Origin: Marinihelvus sp942491555 | Lineage (GTDB): Bacteria; Pseudomonadota; Gammaproteobacteria; Xanthomonadales; SZUA-36 | DNA: 64,000 nucleotides | Assembly: GCA_942491555.1 (NCBI GenBank) | Contig: CALOBN010000006.1 | Span: 1 to 64,000, forward strand | Direction: 5' to 3' | Part shown: piece by piece, positions 1-9,704 of the stretch | Numbering within the stretch: the first letter of the stretch is position 1 | Layout: the number at the start of each line of letters is the position of its first letter | Position numbers and translations under genes: made by a program | Notes under the pieces: model-generated | Seen by the model: the letters and a program-made list of their open reading frames with translations, nothing else | Databases searched by the model: none | What the model was told of the DNA's origin: nothing

Positions 1-2
1 GT

Positions 3-188
3 TCTGCGGTGCGCTCGCATAGGGAGTCGATCGGATTACGGAGCGGATGTTATGCGTCGGTGGTCGGCGGGCAGATTGCCGGCTATGCGTGCATCACACC
101 CGGGTCCGACCTTGTCTTTACCGAGCGGCTCCCGTCGGATCATCCGTTGCCTCTGCGCCGCGAAGTACGCATAGTCGTGAGGTCATGA
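3..188 (+). CDS. 3' end of an unidentified gene (partial)
   Basis: One frame is open from the left edge to a TGA at 186-188 and reads as plausible protein, with hydrophobic/Gly alternation (SVVGGQIAGYACI) followed by a charged tail ending LRREVRIVVRS. I do not recognise the family. The other two forward frames are less protein-like, and the next gene converges from the right. Only about 61 codons are visible, so the call rests on composition alone. Confidence 0.3.
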   Translation, partial: SAVRSHRESIGLRSGCYASVVGGQIAGYACITPGSDLVFTERLPSDHPLPLRREVRIVVRS

Positions 189-200
189 GCACCCTGCGGT

Positions 201-221
201 AGCTTGCCGCTGCTGCAAGCT
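201..221. terminator. Short hairpin between convergent genes
   Basis: A perfect 7-bp stem (AGCTTGC/GCAAGCT) encloses a 7-nt loop, 12 bases after the stop of the edge gene. There is no T-tract, so it is only a candidate transcription end. The rest of 189-415 shows nothing else I can support. Confidence 0.22.
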
Positions 222-415
222 GTTGTACTCGGCCTGGGATCAAGAGTGGGTAACGCTGAGTAACGAATGATCCACGATCCGCCGTCACGGGGCATCACCC
301 GACGGACACGCCAACCCGCTCAACACCGCACAATCGCCGTACAGGCCGTCAGGGGCCCGGGCCGACGCAGGCTAGATTCCTGCGAGGGGCGCTGCGAGTC
401 TTCTCTGAGCGGCGG

Positions 416-1088
416 TCACTTCTCGCCGAACTGGATCGTGTCGATGAGGGCTTCTGCCTTGTCGAGCCATTCGACGTCTCCGCGCAGCACCGGAGCGAAC
501 CGCCAGTACGAAGTCGCCGCCGTTGTCGACTTCCCAGATTCGGTAGTACTCGGTGTCTCGCAGGACGATGCTGCCACCGAAGCCCTGGGTGCTCAGGAAC
601 GGGAGCTCTCCAGAACCGTCATAGGTCAGGTCATAGACGGTGGCGTCGAAGCCTCCCACCTGGGTCTCCGCCTGATCCACGATTGTGACCTCGTCGTATT
701 GGTCCCCCGAACCGACCAGGTCGCCGATGGTGTCAAGGCCACCCATCGGGGTTGCGGTCAAGAACAGCACGGCACGGGTGAACGGGGCCTCTTGCACCGG
801 ATCTTCGAGGACCACGCCGTCGGGTTCGGCGATGGGCACGAACCAGCTGTCTTTCGTCGTGAACGAAATCGGCGTCGGGAACTGTCCGAGTTCGACGTCG
901 CCTTCGACGGTATCGCCAGGACTGACGCCTTCGCCTTCGGTGGGTGGAGTCGCCTCTGCAGGCGCCGCGGTGGTCGGTGCGGCCTCGGTGGTGGTCGCAT
1001 CGGCGGTGGCGTCATCGTCGTCGCCACCGCATGCTGCTAGCGCCAAGGCCATTGCGGCCAAGATGACGATGCTCCTTCTATAGGTCAT
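416..1088 (-). CDS. Secreted lipoprotein, one frameshift near the C-terminus
   Basis: The ATG at 1088 starts a lipoprotein signal: basic MTYRR, a hydrophobic stretch, then the lipobox LAAC followed by GGDDDD. A Thr/Ala/Pro/Glu-rich linker of about 40 residues leads into a globular domain of about 140 residues that I cannot place in a family. An AGGAG Shine-Dalgarno lies 9 nt upstream and sits inside an 18-bp tandem repeat. Near 500-515 the frame is lost; the neighbouring frame continues sensibly (RGDVEWLDKAEALIDTIQF) to a stop at 416-418, giving a protein of about 224 residues. The break is a single-base indel beside a run of short repeats and fits sequencing error. The acidic low-complexity linker after the lipobox is typical of actinobacterial lipoproteins. 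Confidence 0.6.
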
Positions 1089-1095
1089 GGGGAAC

Positions 1096-1131
1096 GGCTC
1101 CTGTTGCTTTCGAGGCTCCTGTTGCTTTCGA
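1096..1131. repeat. Perfect 18-bp tandem duplication containing the Shine-Dalgarno
   Basis: Two adjacent identical 18-bp units (GGCTCCTGTTGCTTTCGA on the plus strand) occupy 1096-1113 and 1114-1131. Read on the minus strand each contains AGGAG, so the lipoprotein that starts at 1088 has two tandem Shine-Dalgarno copies; the proximal one is at usual spacing. Confidence 0.85.
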
Positions 1132-1674
1132 TAGGTCGCGGGGATCAGCTGATGCGGACGCCGAACGTCGAGACAGCCAGTGCGGCGGCGCAACCCATCA
1201 CAACACGCGAACTCTTCACGGTGAACCCCATTCATGGGCCGACCAGGCCCCCGCCTGGTCGGTGAACTCAAACATTATCACGCGCACTGGAACACGTGGA
1301 CAGGAAGCCCACGACGCCTCTGAGAGCGTCCGGCGAACTCGCCAGCGCGTGCCGTTGTAGACAAATGAGCGATCCTCCTTGCTTGGCGGATGGCACCCAT
1401 ATCCGCGACCGACACGACCAGACCACACGCTCGAGTGCGGCACGTATGCGCTCGGCCAGGTGCGCGAGAACGCGCGTCGGCTGCAACGGACGGAACCACT
1501 GCCGAGAGCCGATCATCGTGCCGGATTCCGAGTGGGTCCGGAGCCGTCGCAGCGCCGCGAATATCGGGCACGGCATAAGGGCCGAAGTATTTGCGTGTTC
1601 GTGCTCAGTGATGTCGAGTCTCAGGGCCCTGTTGCCGAGGAGATGATGGAGCACCTAGGGATCGGGTCTCCGCG
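1132..1674. other. No supportable gene
   Basis: Open frames exist on both strands but are Arg/Ser/His-rich with no domain-like sequence, as expected for chance frames in GC-rich DNA. Apart from the hairpin at 1239-1262 I see no clear signal. Promoters for the divergent lipoprotein and cyclase genes should lie here. Confidence 0.5.
1239..1262. terminator. 10-bp GC-rich hairpin
   Basis: The stem CCGACCAGGC/GCCTGGTCGG is perfect, with a CCCC loop and no following T-tract. It lies in a region without genes, upstream of the lipoprotein and well before the cyclase gene. It could be a terminator of the L-shaped type or a structured leader element; orientation cannot be decided. Confidence 0.3.
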
Positions 1675-4358
1675 GTGTGCGACACTTCGGGGGTGGGGGT
1701 GCCCGAGTTGCCGTCGGGGACGGTGACGTTCCTGTTCACCGATGTCGAGGGTTCGACGCGGTTGTGGGACAGGCAAACGGCCGAGATGGGTCGTGCGTTG
1801 AGGCGTCATGACGAGATTCTTCGTGCGCATATCGAGACCCACAACGGTTTCGTTTTCACGACGGCCGGTGACTCGTTTTGTGCGGCGTTCGGCACGGCGC
1901 GTGATGCGGTGTCGGCGGCAGCCCAGCATGATCTCGCAGCCCGGAGGTGTAGTAGGATGAGACACCGATCCGAGTCCGGATGGGGGCTACACAGTGGAAC
2001 CGCTGAGATTCGCGGTGATGACTACTTCGGTCCGGATGTGATTCGGGCAGCGCGAGTCGAGGCCGCAGGTCACGGTGGGCAGATCCTGGTCTCATCGGTG
2101 ACCGCTGGTTTGCTGCGTGATGAGCGGTTGTATTCGGTTGGCCGTCATCGGTTGAGTGGTTTCGACGACGCAATTGAGCTGTTCCAGTTCGGTGAGGGTG
2201 AGTTCCCTCCGGTCCGTGCCGGCAGTCAACGGCGCAACAGCCTGCCTGTCGATCGCGTTGGTCGGCCGTGACGGTTCTGGATGATTTACTTCGGCTGGTC
2301 GATCAGCATCGGTTCGTCACGGTCGTCGGGCCGGGAGGTATCGGCAAGACGTCGGTGGCGAAGTCCGTTGGGTATCGATTGGTATCATTGCCCAGCAGGG
2401 TCGAGGGTGTGGTGGTGTGACCTCGTCTCGGTTGAGGCCGACGACGTTGCTGCTGCTGCTGGTCGTGCGATCGGTCTGACGTCCGGTGTAGGGGACGCAG
2501 CTGCTGTCGCAGCGGTTCTGGCCAGCCGTGGCGCGACGTGGCTCATCCTCGACAACTGCGAGCATGTGATTGAGGCAGTGTCGCAACTGCTGGAGGAGCT
2601 GCTCGGAGCTTCTGATGTCCGGATCCTGGCGACTTCGCGTGTCCCTGTCGAGACGGGCCGTGAGGTCGTGGCGGCGCTGCAACCGCTCGACCCCTTCGGG
2701 GCGGGTGCTGAACTCTTCATGCGAGAGCTCGGACGTGTTGTTGCCGGCGTGGCGACGGACGACGTCGATGTGGATGTGGTGCGTGCGATTTGTTCGCGGC
2801 TCGATGGGATCCGTTGGCGATCGAACTCGTGGCGGCCCGGGCCCGCGCATTCTCGTTGGTCGACATCGAGGTGCGGCTCGATAGCTTTCTGGCGTCGACG
2901 GCGGGTCGGCGCAACGACCGTCTACGCCACGATGGCAGCAGCGACCGAATGGTCCGTGCAGCTCCTCGACGACGACCTCCCGTCCGGGTCTTGGAGCGTT
3001 GGCTGAGTTTCCCGGCGACTTCGATCTCGAAGCCGCCGAGGCAATCCTGGGTGCCAGTATCGATCACGATCCGGTCGAAGCAATCGAGACGTTCGTCTCC
3101 CACAGCCTGATCGAGGCGCAACGTACCGACCGTGGCCGCGTTCGCTATCCCCTAGCGGGTGTTGGAGCCGATCCGCCAACATGTGGCAAGAGACCTGTGG
3201 CGTGACCCCGACGCAACCAAGCACTGCCATCTCGACTACTTCCTCGGCAAGCTCGAACGGGCCTACGACACGCTCGGGATCAGCAGCTGCCTGCCATATC
3301 TCGAGGTGCTCACCCACGACATGGCCGACCTGTCGGCGGTGCACGATAGGCACTCGAATCAGGGCGCATCGACGACGATCTCCGTCTCTACCGCAGACCT
3401 TTCGTGATGGCGTGGTTCACGGGTGCACCGAGCCGTATCGCTGGGCCACCCAGAGACCGCCGCACTGCCCGGAATCACAGACCACGACAACTGGGGCGCA
3501 GCATGGACGAATGCGGTGTCAGGAATGATCGGGGGTGTGGAACCGGATGTTCTCGTCGAGTTTCTCGGCCGGCATCGATCGATCTCGGCAGACGATCCCA
3601 GCGCTGACATCGCAGATCTCTGCCTCGCCACCACCGAAGGGCTTTTCACCCAAACCGACTGGGACGACTCGCTCGCCCGATTCGCCCGAGCCAGTTCGAC
3701 CGACACATCGGCTCTATTCCAGCGCTACTTCTTCGGCGCGACCGTCACCGCCATGGCAGCCGAATGGACGGGACACCGGCCGATCGACGAAGCGGTCGAC
3801 GAGAGCATCGAGATCTTCGACCAAGGGCTCGGCTGGGCGGCGAGGATCGGCGCACGCAACATCGAAGCGGCACTCCTGCAAGGCATGGCAAGCATCCTGA
3901 CGAGAAGCGGACGGCTCGCCACGGGAGCAAGAGTTGCGCGTGAAGCGGAACTGATGTCGCTCGCTCTCGGGATGACAGCCAATGCCAACCTTGCGAGCTA
4001 CCACCAAGTCGCTGCCGCAATTCAAGGCGTCGACATCCACGGTGACCCTCGAACGAGACTCATCCGGATTCTGGAGTCGTCGGTGGAACGGGACCCTCAC
4101 GCGCCGACAGTGGCGTACACCTGCCAAGTCACAGCCAGGGTGCTCGCCGCCGCGGGCGACTACGAGAACGCAGCACTGTGCATGTTCCAGCCAGATGTGG
4201 GCTTCCCCGATTACCTCCCGCGGCTCGACCTCGACAAGATCCCTGACGACACATGGGCCTGGGCCGAGTCGGAAAGCTCCAAACTGACGATCTTTGACGT
4301 AGGTCGTCGGGCTCTCGATGCTCTCCAACCTGCACCCCGAGTCCACTTGGTCGAGTGA
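1675..4358 (+). pseudogene. Class III nucleotidyl cyclase-AAA ATPase-TPR-like regulator, copy 1, multiply frameshifted
   Basis: Read across frames this is one protein of about 890 residues. Residues ~5-180 are a class III cyclase domain: TVTFLFTDVEGST with the metal-binding Asp and TTAGDSF with the second. Next comes a STAND/NB-ARC-like ATPase with Walker A GPGGIGKT at 2328-2351, a Walker-B-like WLILDNCEH near 2550 and the sensor-type ILATSRVP near 2630. The C-terminal half is helical, TPR-like, and ends without a LuxR HTH. At least eight indels break it, near 1940-1995, 2260, 2405, 2815, 2990, 3160, 3350 and 3430. Several fall in short homopolymers (an extra G in GGG near 2405). Because sense is preserved after each break and total length matches copy 2, sequencing error is likelier than decay. 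Start uncertain: GTG 1675 or GTG 1693. Such proteins are expanded in Acidimicrobiia; ligand unknown. Confidence 0.7.
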
Positions 4359-4490
4359 GACTGCAGTCGTCGTCGACCGAGACTGGGAATCGCTGGAGTC
4401 AATACGAACGGAATGATGGGACGCCCAAATTGGGCCGGAGTCGTGTGCGTGTCGCCGTGGACACTGCTGATGACACGTACTTGTCGCTGA

Positions 4491-4860
4491 TCAGCGCTCG
4501 GCGAGTCGCGCCAGGGCTCGCAGCAGTGTCGGCATCCGGCGGGCTGCTCGTAGCGTCAGCCGATCCGCTCTGTCGGTGATCGTTGCGAAGTCCAGCGACT
4601 CGGACTTCGTAGAGGGGTTGTCGATACGGACGATCTCGACGGGATCGGGAACGCCTTGAGGTTGTGGAGACCCAGCGAGTTGATTGCGTGTTCCGCTCCC
4701 AGCAATAGATCGCTCGTCAACCGTGACGCAAGCACCCCGCCGAGCCAGCGGCATCGGAGATGCGTGACGCTATGACTGGGGTGAGGTCTGCGATGTCTCG
4801 ATCTCGACCCTCCGAGGTCAGCCCGTGTGCAGCCCCGCTCGTGCTGCTGAGTCCGAACTC
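4491..4860 (-). pseudogene. Possible C-terminal remnant of another cyclase-type protein
   Basis: On the minus strand, stitched over frame changes near 4655 and 4740, the sequence reads GVLASRLTSDLLLGAEHAI, then LGLHNLKGVPDPVEIVRID, and ends RALARLAER at 4491. The pattern 'L-x-G-x-x-[DE]-P-V-E-[IV]' preceded by a '[VL]LAS' strand is how many bacterial class III cyclase domains end. Upstream the frame becomes unclear by about 4860 and no catalytic motif is visible. It lies in the gap between the two plus-strand cyclase genes. This is an inference from short matches and could be coincidence. Confidence 0.35.
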
Positions 4861-4958
4861 GGGCATGGCGGCGAGCAGCCGCCGGGTCGGTGGGGTCGAA
4901 CTCGCGCAACGGTGCGTCTTGGAGACTGGGGTTTGCCCGGCATGCGAGACTCGTGAGT

Positions 4959-7617
4959 ATGGGGTCGATGCCGTCCGGCACGGTGACGTTTCTGTTCACC
5001 GATGTGGAGGGTTCGACGCCGTTGTGGGCCAAGCGGACCGAGCAGATGGGTCGTGCGTCGGCTCGTCACGACGAACTCGTCCGCAAGGCGATCGAACGGC
5101 GTGGCGGCTATGTATTCACGACCGCGGGGGACTCGTTCTCGGCTGCATTCGAAACGGCGGCGGCGGCGGTGGACGCTGCCTCGGAGGCTCAAGCTGCTCT
5201 CATGGAGGAGCGTTGGCCGGAGGGTGTGACAATCCGTGTCCGTATGGGGGTGCACACCGGGGTCGCGGAGAGCCGGAGGGCGATTTCTCGGTCCTGACGT
5301 GATCAGGGCGGGCGCGGGACAGCTGCCGCTCACGGCGGCCAGATCCCTGGTGTCGGAGTCGACGGCACCAATGTCGGAGAGTTGCTGCGGGTCGTTGGGG
5401 CCATCGACGGTGACGTGGAGTTGTTCCAGTTCGGAACTGGCGAGTTCCCCCCGGTGCGCACGATGTCGCGTCGCCGCCACAACCTGCCGCCGGCCGATGT
5501 GGCGTTGGTGGGTCGCGACGACGTTCTCGACGAGGTGGAGGGCCTGCTGGAGCAGTGCCGGTTGGTGACGTTGACGGGGCCGGGCGGAATCGGTAAGACG
5601 GCGCTGGCGAATGCCGCGGCGTACCGATCGGTCGAACTCGGTGATGTGGAGGTGTGGTGGTGCGACCTTGTGTCGGTCGACTCCGACGACGTCGCAGTTG
5701 CGATCGCACGGGCGGTCGGGTTGACCTCGGGGATGCGTGAGCCGGACGCGATTGCTGCAGTGTTGAGGGATCGTGGCGAGACAGTGATCGTGATCGACAA
5801 CTGTGAACACGTCATCGACGTAGTCGCCACCATTGTGGAGCGGTTGCTGGCCGGGAGTTCGATCACAGTGTTGGCAACCTCTCGGGTACCGATCGAGGTC
5901 CGTGACGAAGTGGTCGTCGCGCTTTCGCCGCTGGATCCAGACGGTGCGGGCGCCGAGTTGTTCCTGCGTGAGTCCGCCCGAGTCGGCGGCCTCACGACGA
6001 GCGATGCAGAGCACGTCGCGATTCGTCAGATCTGTAGTCGCCTCGACGGGATCCCACTGGCGCTCGAGTTGGTGGCAGCACGAACCAGGGCGTTGTCGTT
6101 GGCGGACATCCAAGCGCGCCTCGACGACCTACTTCACTCAAGTCCCGGTCGCCGCAACGACCGCCACGCCACCATGTCGGCGACGATCGAATGGTCGGTG
6201 CAGTTGCTCGACGACGACCTCCGACCGGGACTCGGAGCACTCACGGTCTTCCCCGTAGATTTCGATCTAGCCGCCGCTGGAGCGATCCTCCGTGCCGAGA
6301 TCGATCGAGACCCGATCGATGCGATCGAGACATATGTCGCTCACAGTCTCCTCGAGACACGCCGCGACGACCGAGGACGCATGCGCTATCGCATGTTGGA
6401 ACCGATCCGCCAACATGTTGCTGCCACCTGCTGGAACGACCCCACCTCTACGAAACATCGCCATCTCGACTACTTCCTCGACAAGCTCGAAGACGCCTAC
6501 ATGACCCTCGGCACCAGCAGCTGCCTCCCTTACCTTGACGTGATCGATCACGACTTCGTCGACCTTGCCGCCGTTCATGAGTGGGCGCTCCAATCCGGCC
6601 GCATCGCCGACGACCTCCGCCTCTACCGGCCATTCACGTTCGCGTGGGAGCATGGCCACCTCGAGCCATACGCGTGGGCCATGGAGACGGCACAGATCTC
6701 GGGGGTCGAAACGTACGACAACTGGGGAGCCTGCTGGGGGATGGCCCTCTCCGCGTTGGTCGAGCGCGGTCAAGTTGGACGCTCGGTGCTCATTGAGTTC
6801 CTTCATCGTCACGAATCGATCTCGTCGGACGACCCGAGCACTGATCTGGCCGACCTGTGGTTCGCGAGCTTCGAAGGCTGCAACCTGCAACTCGACTGGA
6901 CCGACGCTCTGGCACGGTTCGAGCGCGCACCACCGCACGACCCGTCGGCGTCGTTCCTCTTCTACTACTGGGGTGCACTCACCATATGGGGCGCCGCCGC
7001 TGTGACCGGAAACCGACCAGTTCAAGAGGCGATCGACGAGAGCGTGGAAATGCTGCACAGCGGGCTGGGATGGGCTGCGTCCATCGGTGCCCGCAACACT
7101 GAAGCGGCGCTGCTGCAGCAAATGGGAGTGTTCTTCGAACATGTCGGCGACTTCGAGGCAGGTGCGAAGATCGCCTGCGAGGCGGAACTCATGGCGGCCG
7201 CGGGGTTGGGAATGGACGGCACCAAGTACTTCGCGAGCCTGAACCAGGTGAGCTGCCACGCACGGTGTCGAGATCGTCGGTGACCCAAACGCCCGCCTTG
7301 TTCGGCTGCTCGAATCGTGCGTCGAACACGACTCTGGCTCCGTGGTACTCCCCTACGTGTGCCGCACAACCGCAAGGGTGCTGGCGGACATCCATGACTA
7401 CGAGACAGCGGCCCTCTGCCTGCTCCAGGCGTCCAGCCCGCTGCCTTCGAGACTCACCGCTGACGAACTCCCCGATGGTGTCTGGGCGTGGGCCAATCAG
7501 AAGAACAAGACATTGACTACGCGCGAAGTCGGTCGTCGAGCACTCAAGTCCCTGCGCGGATTCTCCGACTCCGCTGCCACCGAATTCAGATCATCGGAAG
7601 CTGACATCGTCTACTAG
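4959..7617 (+). pseudogene. Class III nucleotidyl cyclase-AAA ATPase-TPR-like regulator, copy 2, frameshifted
   Basis: This is a paralogue of the gene at 1675-4358 with the same domain order and almost the same length (about 886 residues). ATG 4959 (or 4968) opens the cyclase domain (FLFTDVEGST, TTAGDSF). The ATPase has GPGGIGKT at about 5577-5600, VIVIDNCEH and VLATSRVPI, then WSVQLLDDD and a long helical C-terminal region; no HTH follows. One long frame runs 5382-7283. Indels near 5275-5300 (a lost G and a lost T in homopolymers), near 5350 (an extra C in CCC) and near 7250 separate it from its N- and C-terminal pieces. The last piece ends at 7617 with SSEADIVY. It presumably senses a signal through the helical domain and makes cAMP or cGMP, with ATP-dependent switching; this is family-level inference. 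Confidence 0.75.
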
Positions 7618-7951
7618 CCAACCACAGCAACCAGCCATCCACCCGGTATTGGCCCCAGTCGAACGACCCAGAGTCCATGAACGGCCGACCCGACCCGACC
7701 GCCCCCGAACGCCGGGTCGGTGGCGCGGTTATCGGGCGCTCGGTATGGACCGAAGTCGCACAACTGTTGGTGCAGGACGACCGGATTCTCAGGCGGTCGT
7801 TATGCGGTTCGTCGTCGAGCGCACCTGCCGGCTGGTGCGTGGGTTCGGGCCGCGCCGGTGGATGTCAGTGTGCGCTCACGCGGACGAGAGCGGGGGCCCG
7901 TTCGATCGACGAGTACCGTCGCATCTGAGCGACCGAAGGGAGGTGAGTGCA
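7618..7951. other. No gene seen
   Basis: Between the second cyclase gene and the small coiled-coil gene I see only chance frames. The one notable item is the first copy of a 22-bp repeated motif at 7727-7748. A strong Shine-Dalgarno (GGGAGGTGAG) lies at the right end, before the ATG at 7952. Confidence 0.4.
7727..7748. repeat. 22-bp dispersed repeat, copy A
   Basis: GGTTATCGGG-C-GCTCGGTATGG recurs at 8381-8402 with a single difference at base 11. Both copies are in non-coding stretches of the actinobacterial segment; flanks are not conserved by eye. Confidence 0.55.
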
Positions 7952-8089
7952 ATGCCTGAGCAACGTCCCACCAACGAGCGTCTTGGTGAATTACTTGACG
8001 AGCTCCTGTCTGAAGTACGGGAGCTCCGAAAGGGGCAGGAGCGACTCGCGGACGACGTGCAGAAGCTCGCAGAGCGGTCTGAGCGCTGA
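7952..8089 (+). CDS. Small charged coiled-coil protein, 45 residues
   Basis: The ATG at 7952 follows the strong ribosome-binding site GGGAGGTGAG by about 5 nt. The product is almost all Glu/Arg/Lys/Leu with heptad-like leucines (LGELLDELLSEVRELRKGQ), predicting one amphipathic helix. I do not recognise a family. The gene would be missed by length-limited gene calling, but the ribosome-binding site and non-random composition support it. A second frame starting near 8084 (SAERRAWLEQEGNLGAGYI) may be a following gene, but no good start is visible. Confidence 0.5.
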   Translation: MPEQRPTNERLGELLDELLSEVRELRKGQERLADDVQKLAERSER

Positions 8090-8732
8090 GAGACGCGCAT
8101 GGTTGGAGCAGGAGGGCAATCTCGGCGCGGGCTACATCAGTCTTCAGACGTTGGCCGATCAGAACGCTGAGTCCCAGCGCAGGATCCGCACGCCCGTATC
8201 GAACGTAATGCGCCGGGGAATGGCGGCCTTCGAACGCACTCGACGCGCCCAACACCGGCGCAGTGTGACGGCTTGGCGCTCGAGTTGGCCAGCACGTAAT
8301 CCCGGTGACGGCCAGATGGGGCCGGCAGGCAGTTCGTAAGGTGGTCACCCGCAGTGTTCGGCTGGTGAGTCTTCGATGTGGTTATCGGGTGCTCGGTATG
8401 GGCCGCGCTGCGGCGCGTGACGACCTCCGAAGCCCGTGACTATCGCGAGCGTTATGGAGCGTCCCCGAACGGCAATTTGAGGGCACCGCTCGGCGCCGTC
8501 GACGATGTAGTGGACGGGCTCCCCATGTGAGATGGGCGCGATTGGCACTATCAGTCGGGCGACCCGTGCGCCGATGAGAGCGGCCGGGTGATGCCGAATC
8601 GGCGAGAGCCCAGGCATCACCTCGATGAGGTCGCTCGCCTCTACTCGGCCTCGACCGACTGGGCTCAAGCTGTGAATGGAGATGCATATCGGGGCAGCAT
8701 TTGTACTGCTCCGCACCGAGGAAGGAGGCGTC
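8090..8732. other. No supportable gene
   Basis: Open frames on both strands are Arg/Ser-rich and look like chance. A few short stretches read as plausible protein (VTTSEARDYRERYG near 8425 on the plus strand), which with indels could be decayed genes, but none can be assigned. A GGAAGGAGG ribosome-binding site at about 8719-8728 serves the lipoprotein that follows. Confidence 0.4.
8381..8402. repeat. 22-bp dispersed repeat, copy B
   Basis: This matches 7727-7748 at 21 of 22 positions (T instead of C at base 11), 654 bp away in direct orientation. Confidence 0.55.
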
Positions 8733-9611
8733 ATGATGAATCGACTCATCGCTGTGATCGCTGTCGGTGGACTGATTCTTGCGTCGTGCAGTGGAGACGA
8801 TTCGTCGGCCGACGACGCGGCAACGCCGGATCGTCACTGAACCCGTCGCGAGCGAACCCAAAACCACCGAACCTGCGAGCCCCGCTGCCGACGAGGTCGG
8901 GAGGATGATCGGTTGGACTGGCATGCTCGACGGGGTGACCGCGGGCTCTGCGCCGCCGGCCGCGGCCTGCCCGGAGGGCAGCGCCGTCGACTTCGATGAG
9001 CCCGTGCCGGTCCCTCAAGTTTCCTGGAGCCGCAGGTCGGCCCATTCGAGGCGGTCGCCGCGCTCGACACGGTCGCGAACAGCGTGGTCGTGGTCCGTCG
9101 CGGCGCTGGCGGCTCCGATGGCGCCGTCTCTCGGTCGACCGTGGCCGGCCGCCTCGACGTGTGCAGTGGCGAGTGGTCGTCGATGAACGCCGACTTCGGC
9201 CCCGCCCCCGACGAGGGCCCGGCGTGGCTGGATGCGCTCGTGTACGACGTCGACTCCGACGCGCTCGTTGGTTTCTCGACCAACGGGGTGCACGTCTACG
9301 ACCGCGCTGCCGACGAGTGGTCGATCCGACCGTACGACAACACCGTCGCGGTGATCAGCGCCGCCTACCATCCGGCCTCGGGCCGGATCGTCGTCGTCAC
9401 CGGGAACTCGCTGGCCACCTATGACGTCGAGGAGGCGGAGTGGAAGTGGATCTTCGACCCGGCCTACGACCCCTTCCAGGGCGAGATCCTCGGGATCGAC
9501 GCGACGCTCGACAAGATCGTGATCGTCGAAGGCATCGGGATCTCCACCGGGGCTCGTTTGCGGAGCGACGTGACCCGGCTCGTCGACCCCGTCACGGTTC
9601 TTCGGATCTGA
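8733..9611 (+). pseudogene. Lipoprotein with a kelch/beta-propeller-like region, frameshifted and cut by an insertion sequence
   Basis: ATG 8733 or 8736 follows GGAAGGAGG. The N-terminus is a lipoprotein signal (MNRLIAVIAVGGLILASC) with lipobox LASC and an acidic Ser/Asp linker. Frame changes near 8820 and 9020 separate the signal from a linker rich in Pro/Glu/Thr and from a globular part. The last piece has repeated blade-like phrases: LVGFSTNGVHVYDRAADEW, then IVVVTGNSLATYDVEEAEW and KIVIVEGIGI, typical of kelch or beta-propeller folds. The reading frame stops at 9609-9611 inside the left inverted repeat of the ISL3 element. The true C-terminus is therefore probably lost, or displaced to the far side where I cannot identify it. 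A surface-exposed binding role is a guess. Confidence 0.55.
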
Positions 9612-9619
9612 GCGTGGGG
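9600..9619. repeat. Left terminal inverted repeat of the ISL3 element
   Basis: Pairs with 10978-10997 at 17 of 20 positions. It contains the TGA that now ends the upstream lipoprotein frame. Confidence 0.7.
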
Positions 9620-9704
9620 TGAGGTAGGTCGGGGTCCGCGAGCGCGGGCAGGGGCTCGACGAATCTGGGTGTGTCTTACGCATCCAGAATCCGAGGAGCC
9701 CCTG

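Noticed and set aside
267..1040. A 257-codon open frame on the plus strand
   Set aside because: It lies opposite the lipoprotein gene, which has a clear signal peptide, lipobox and ribosome-binding site.
4818..6113. A 431-codon open frame on the minus strand
   Set aside because: It is antisense to the cyclase domain of the second regulator; its sequence is Arg/His/Pro-rich without domains. GC-rich third positions create such frames.
6267..7259. A 330-codon minus-strand frame
   Set aside because: Antisense to the helical C-terminal region of the second cyclase regulator; no start signal or recognisable motif.
1675..7617. LuxR-type DNA-binding domain at the end of the cyclase-ATPase proteins
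   Set aside because: Many relatives have one, but neither copy shows an HTH before its stop; both end in helical repeat-like sequence.
7727..8402. attC-like integron sites around small frames
   Set aside because: The repeated 22-bp motif lacks the GTTRRRY/RYYYAAC core pairs and no integrase gene is present.
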